A stretch of DNA of 64,000 nt from Vibrio pomeroyi. GTDB lineage: Bacteria > Pseudomonadota > Gammaproteobacteria > Enterobacterales > Vibrionaceae. The stretch spans positions 1,302,001-1,366,000 of the forward strand of contig CP090855.1 of the NCBI GenBank assembly GCA_041879425.1, read 5' to 3'. Shown here piece by piece: positions 61,154 to 64,000 of the stretch. The translations under genes were made by a program, and so were the position numbers. Every line of letters starts with the position of its first letter. Positions within the stretch are counted from its first letter, which is position 1. Below the pieces are notes generated by a model. That model saw only the letters and a program-made list of their open reading frames with translations, searched no databases and had not been told where the DNA came from.

Positions 61154-62377
61154 CTAATTAGATGCTTGAGTGAGTTTGATGGTTGCCGAGTATTCAACGG
61201 CGAGAATGTCGGAAAAATACTCGTTGAGTTGGACGGTATTCGTGGCACTAAACACACGTGATGGATTCCCTGCGCAACGCTCGAATTGGGCGATTCGAGA
61301 CGAGCTGACGCCATAGCCGATGAAGTTCATTTCGATGCCATATTGATTGATTGCGGTAGTACAGAACCCAGCGTTAACCAGTTGGTCAAACGTGTCTCCC
61401 TCGTCAGCACCATCGGTGAAGAGCACCAGCTTTCTTCTGGTTTCAGGTACTGTACTTACGTTGATTCCCCATGCTTGTTGCCAGCTCGGGATCAGCTGTC
61501 TCACTCCCCATAACAAACCGTGAAAAGAGCGAGTGCCGCCATTCGCCGTTAGGTTGTTTATCGAGTTTTGGACGCGAGAAAAGACGCTGGTTAATGGCAG
61601 CATTGGTGAATCTTGGTTACAGTCGCTTAACCATTGGCTTGGAGGTGTAAACTTCACAGGGCGTTCTGAGTGCAGCGTCGCTAGGTTGTCGACGGTCAGT
61701 GCCGCAGAAAAATTGCCATTGCGATAGCTAAGCCCATCAATACAGTAGATTCCTGCCGCTTCTTTGGATATCCAAGGTGGGCGCTGCGCTGCGACTCCAG
61801 AGTCGAAAGGAACGATTGAAATGCTTACAGAATCTAAATCGTTAGCATTCCTACTCTGAGATTGAATCGTATTCAAAGCATCGGACAAAATGGATTTCAA
61901 CGACTGGATGTTTGAACCCATCGATCCAGACACATCAAGGACTAAAACCAGCTCTGTTGGAATCGAAGAGTGCTTGCTTTCAACTACACCTTTATAACCA
62001 CCACCTGTCGCCGTTACTTTTTTTGCGTAGCTTTCATATTCAAAGTTGGGCAGTAACGGTGACAATGAATAACCAAGGCTAATACGACAGCTTGATCCTT
62101 GGTTTTGTGGTGTTAATCCACTCACACCTTTTAGGGTTGGCTTATAGTACTCTTGGTAAGCCCGCATCATTGGGAGTGTGGCTGTGTCAGCAAAAGCACA
62201 CGCTAATGCGGCCGAATCGGCGGCTTGCGCTGCTCGATTTGAAACCATCACTTGTGCGGAGATCATCAGGGTGCCAACAGCGATGAAAAGCGCTGGAAAC
62301 AGTAACGCCAAGAATGAAATGGTCATGGAGCCTTGCTGCTTTTTAAGCGCAATGCTGCCGAATATTGGTTTAACCAT
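61154..62377 (-). CDS. tadG: TadG-like pilus assembly protein with VWA domain
   Basis: A 407-residue protein with one N-terminal membrane helix (about residues 18-42) after KKQQG, and a von Willebrand A domain with the metal site DVSGSMGS beginning at Asp148. TadG proteins of Tad/Flp pilus clusters have this form and are thought to sit in the inner membrane with the domain in the periplasm. Overlaps tadF by eight bases. Confidence 0.82.
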   Translation of the reverse strand: MVKPIFGSIALKKQQGSMTISFLALLFPALFIAVGTLMISAQVMVSNRAAQAADSAALACAFADTATLPMMRAYQEYYKPTLKGVSGLTPQNQGSSCRISLGYSLSPLLPNFEYESYAKKVTATGGGYKGVVESKHSSIPTELVLVLDVSGSMGSNIQSLKSILSDALNTIQSQSRNANDLDSVSISIVPFDSGVAAQRPPWISKEAAGIYCIDGLSYRNGNFSAALTVDNLATLHSERPVKFTPPSQWLSDCNQDSPMLPLTSVFSRVQNSINNLTANGGTRSFHGLLWGVRQLIPSWQQAWGINVSTVPETRRKLVLFTDGADEGDTFDQLVNAGFCTTAINQYGIEMNFIGYGVSSSRIAQFERCAGNPSRVFSATNTVQLNEYFSDILAVEYSATIKLTQASN

Positions 62378-62930
62378 AATGCTTTCCTATCACGACTGAT
62401 GAACTTGAGAGTGTTTTAGGAAGATCGAGCCGCTTGTAGTCAAACGGTGTATTCACACATAAAGTGAGTTGAACCAAGGTGGATGGTCTTCCAACTAACG
62501 CAGGGTCGCCGCTTCCCTCAACGATAAGTGTCTCTAGTTGATCGATGGGTGTGTACTTTTGGCAGGTGATCCCGGCATGGATGTGTTTGTATTCCCAGTT
62601 CAAGGCGGTTGTATTAAACACACGGCTTTCGAGTGACAGCCCGATATTTCCTGGATCAATGTTGTGCGGTAGATAACGCTCGGCGAGAACTAAAAGCTGA
62701 TTCTTTAACGAATTAGGCAATCCGTTTGGAGCCTGTTCTGGTTTCAGTTGCGTTAAAGACACGGCATTGACTAGGTTATACGTCACATTGTCGAGTTGAG
62801 TTTGTAGGTTGAATAGGCGATAGGCCGCAACAAGCCCCCACAAAATGATCATGAGTGCGAGTACAACGAAGGGGAATTCAATCGCTGCTGAACCCGCTTG
62901 TTTTTTTCGAGGTGTTTTATTTGTTGTCAT
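62370..62930 (-). CDS. tadF: TadF-like pseudopilin
   Basis: A 186-residue protein with a prepilin-like N-terminus: basic leader ending KKQAG, then SAAIEFPFVVLALMIILW, with the Glu five residues after the cut. This suits cleavage by the TadV peptidase and use as a minor pseudopilin. It overlaps both neighbours, showing tight coupling. Confidence 0.8.
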   Translation of the reverse strand: MTTNKTPRKKQAGSAAIEFPFVVLALMIILWGLVAAYRLFNLQTQLDNVTYNLVNAVSLTQLKPEQAPNGLPNSLKNQLLVLAERYLPHNIDPGNIGLSLESRVFNTTALNWEYKHIHAGITCQKYTPIDQLETLIVEGSGDPALVGRPSTLVQLTLCVNTPFDYKRLDLPKTLSSSSVVIGKHYG

Positions 62931-63366
62931 AACTAACCAGTACCTTTCTTTTCAAGGTTGTCATGTTGCCGATAGGCTCAGATAACTGGGCGGTTAGGCT
63001 TGGTAACAGGGCAAAAGAAAATGAGTAAGACACGTCGTACTCTCCCAACACTGCTCTGCTTTTGGAAACCGATTTGTTATTGACTAAATCTGAGAAGTTT
63101 TCGGCGTATAGTGGCGATCGATCCAAGACGAGCTTGCTCTTATCTATCAATGGGAACTTTGCGATAGTCTCGGCAAAAGCTTGGTCTGAAATAGGACTGA
63201 TCGACCGTGTCTTAGCCTCTCGAACGCCCGCATTCACGGCGGCATCAAAAATGATGTTGACCAACAGCAGGCGACAGATCTCAAAGAATCCGATAATCAG
63301 TATCAGAAATGGAATCACCAACATTGCAAACTCGACGCTCTGCGCCCCTTTCTGACGAGAGAGCAT
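62917..63366 (-). CDS. tadE: TadE-like pseudopilin
   Basis: A 149-residue protein with leader MLSRQKG, then AQSVEFAMLVIPFLILIIG, the same prepilin-like layout as TadF with Glu at position 5 of the mature form. It overlaps tadF by 14 bases and tadD by one base. Confidence 0.83.
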   Translation of the reverse strand: MLSRQKGAQSVEFAMLVIPFLILIIGFFEICRLLLVNIIFDAAVNAGVREAKTRSISPISDQAFAETIAKFPLIDKSKLVLDRSPLYAENFSDLVNNKSVSKSRAVLGEYDVSYSFSFALLPSLTAQLSEPIGNMTTLKRKVLVSYDNK

Positions 63367-64000
63367 TACTGTGCTCCCTTATCAGCTTGAGCTGCAAGCT
63401 CTTGGTAATACAGGCTATTATTGGCATATTCCGGTTGAGATAGGTGCGCGCGAGCGATACTTTTCGCTGAATCACTGTCTCCTGAAAGTGCGTAAGCCAG
63501 TGCTAGGTTGAGTTGAAGTTTTACACTCGCTTCGCCTCGGACAAAGATCGGGTGCAGAATTCGGATCCCTTGGTCTGGTTTTCCATCGAGAATCCAAGCC
63601 ATGGCTAAGTTGTTGCGGTACTCATTACTGGATGGCATCAAGCTGAGAGCATGTGAGTAAGATTCACGCGCTTTTGAGTATTGTTTATTGAGCGAGTAAC
63701 TCACGCCCAAACTGTTTTGGGCAACATCATCTGACGCTTCCAATCTGACAGATTCTTCGAGAACTGATGTGGCTTGCTCTATTTCACCTAGGGCTAACCA
63801 TGATCGGCCAAGCTCTCTGTAAATTGCACTCGATTGGTTAAGCTCGATACCACGCTGTAGGTAATGCAGAGCTTCATCATAACGACTGGCTTGATTCGCG
63901 GCAGAGCCCATAAGCAATAGCAGTTGTGGGTCATCGGGATTCGCTGCCAGCAATTTTCTATAAAGATCCATGGCACTTTCTGGCTTGCCATTCATCAGTG
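63366..64000 (-). CDS. tadD: TadD-like TPR protein, 5' end outside window
   Basis: At least 211 residues made of tetratricopeptide repeats (AMDLYRKLLAANPDDPQLLLLMGSAANQASRYDEALHYLQRGIELNQ...). The frame is open to the window edge, and the first visible Met is probably internal. In Tad clusters this is TadD, a lipoprotein needed for secretin assembly; the signal region is not visible here. Confidence 0.8.
   Translation of the reverse strand, partial: LMNGKPESAMDLYRKLLAANPDDPQLLLLMGSAANQASRYDEALHYLQRGIELNQSSAIYRELGRSWLALGEIEQATSVLEESVRLEASDDVAQNSLGVSYSLNKQYSKARESYSHALSLMPSSNEYRNNLAMAWILDGKPDQGIRILHPIFVRGEASVKLQLNLALAYALSGDSDSAKSIARAHLSQPEYANNSLYYQELAAQADKGAQ

Overview
The window looks like a chromosomal segment of a marine gammaproteobacterium of the genus Vibrio, possibly of the Splendidus group. 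The reasons are the overall protein similarity by eye (UhpABC/UhpT, LldP/LldD/Dld, a LonH-like protease, a Tad pilus cluster), moderate GC content, short intergenic gaps, and CRP, Fur and Zur-like sites of gammaproteobacterial type. The genus is inferred from remembered family sequences, not from a search. No rRNA, tRNA, CRISPR array, insertion sequence or phage gene was seen.

Layout. 1-4.2 kb: end of a hexose-phosphate permease (uhpT) followed by its regulators uhpA-uhpB-uhpC. 4.5-7.7 kb: manA behind a CRP-type site, an acetyltransferase, a YdcH-like protein and trhO. 8-13.2 kb: small regulator/effector pairs, each with its own visible operator-like repeats: a MarR-GNAT fusion with two palindromes, a LysR regulator with matching sites before DUF2798 and DoxX-like genes, and an aminotransferase/AraC pair with a direct repeat. 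13.4-14.7 kb: a MATE exporter. 14.9-19.9 kb: a four-gene Opp/Nik-type ABC importer with a fused double permease, preceded by a perfect Zur-type palindrome. 20.3-27.6 kb: lactate utilisation (lldP, lldD, D-lactate dehydrogenase, divergent LysR), with an octamer microsatellite and a structured inverted repeat between lldP and lldD. 27.7-29.7 kb: prolyl oligopeptidase.

30-48.6 kb is a beta-glucoside locus: LamB-type porin, chemoreceptor, LacI regulator, sugar ABC importer (binding protein, two permeases, ATPase), GH1 beta-glucosidase, GH94 phosphorylase, aldose 1-epimerase, GH116 glycosidase and a second LacI regulator. A disaccharide would enter through the porin and ABC importer and be split by phosphorolysis or hydrolysis. 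Related LacI-type operators lie before the porin, twice before lacI, and once inside the first permease gene just after an intra-operon terminator.

48.7-56 kb: a YejF-like double ATPase without permeases behind a Fur-type box, a LonH-like protease, a PilZ protein, a small acetyltransferase and a kinase-like phosphotransferase. 56-61.1 kb is the most interesting part: an overlapping minus-strand cluster of a TlpA-like thioredoxin, a DUF4266 protein ending in Gly-Gly-Gly-Gly-Cys-Gly-Cys-Asn, a DUF3570 outer-membrane barrel, an ApbE flavin transferase and DsbD. The DUF3570 protein carries DSVSGAS, which fits the ApbE flavinylation signature, so I propose a cell-envelope flavin/thiol redox system. 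61.1-64 kb: the end of a Tad pilus cluster (tadD-E-F-G) running into that cluster.

Three stretches over 300 bases lack genes (24497-24801, 29721-30093, 33601-34048); all hold repeats or regulatory signals, described below.
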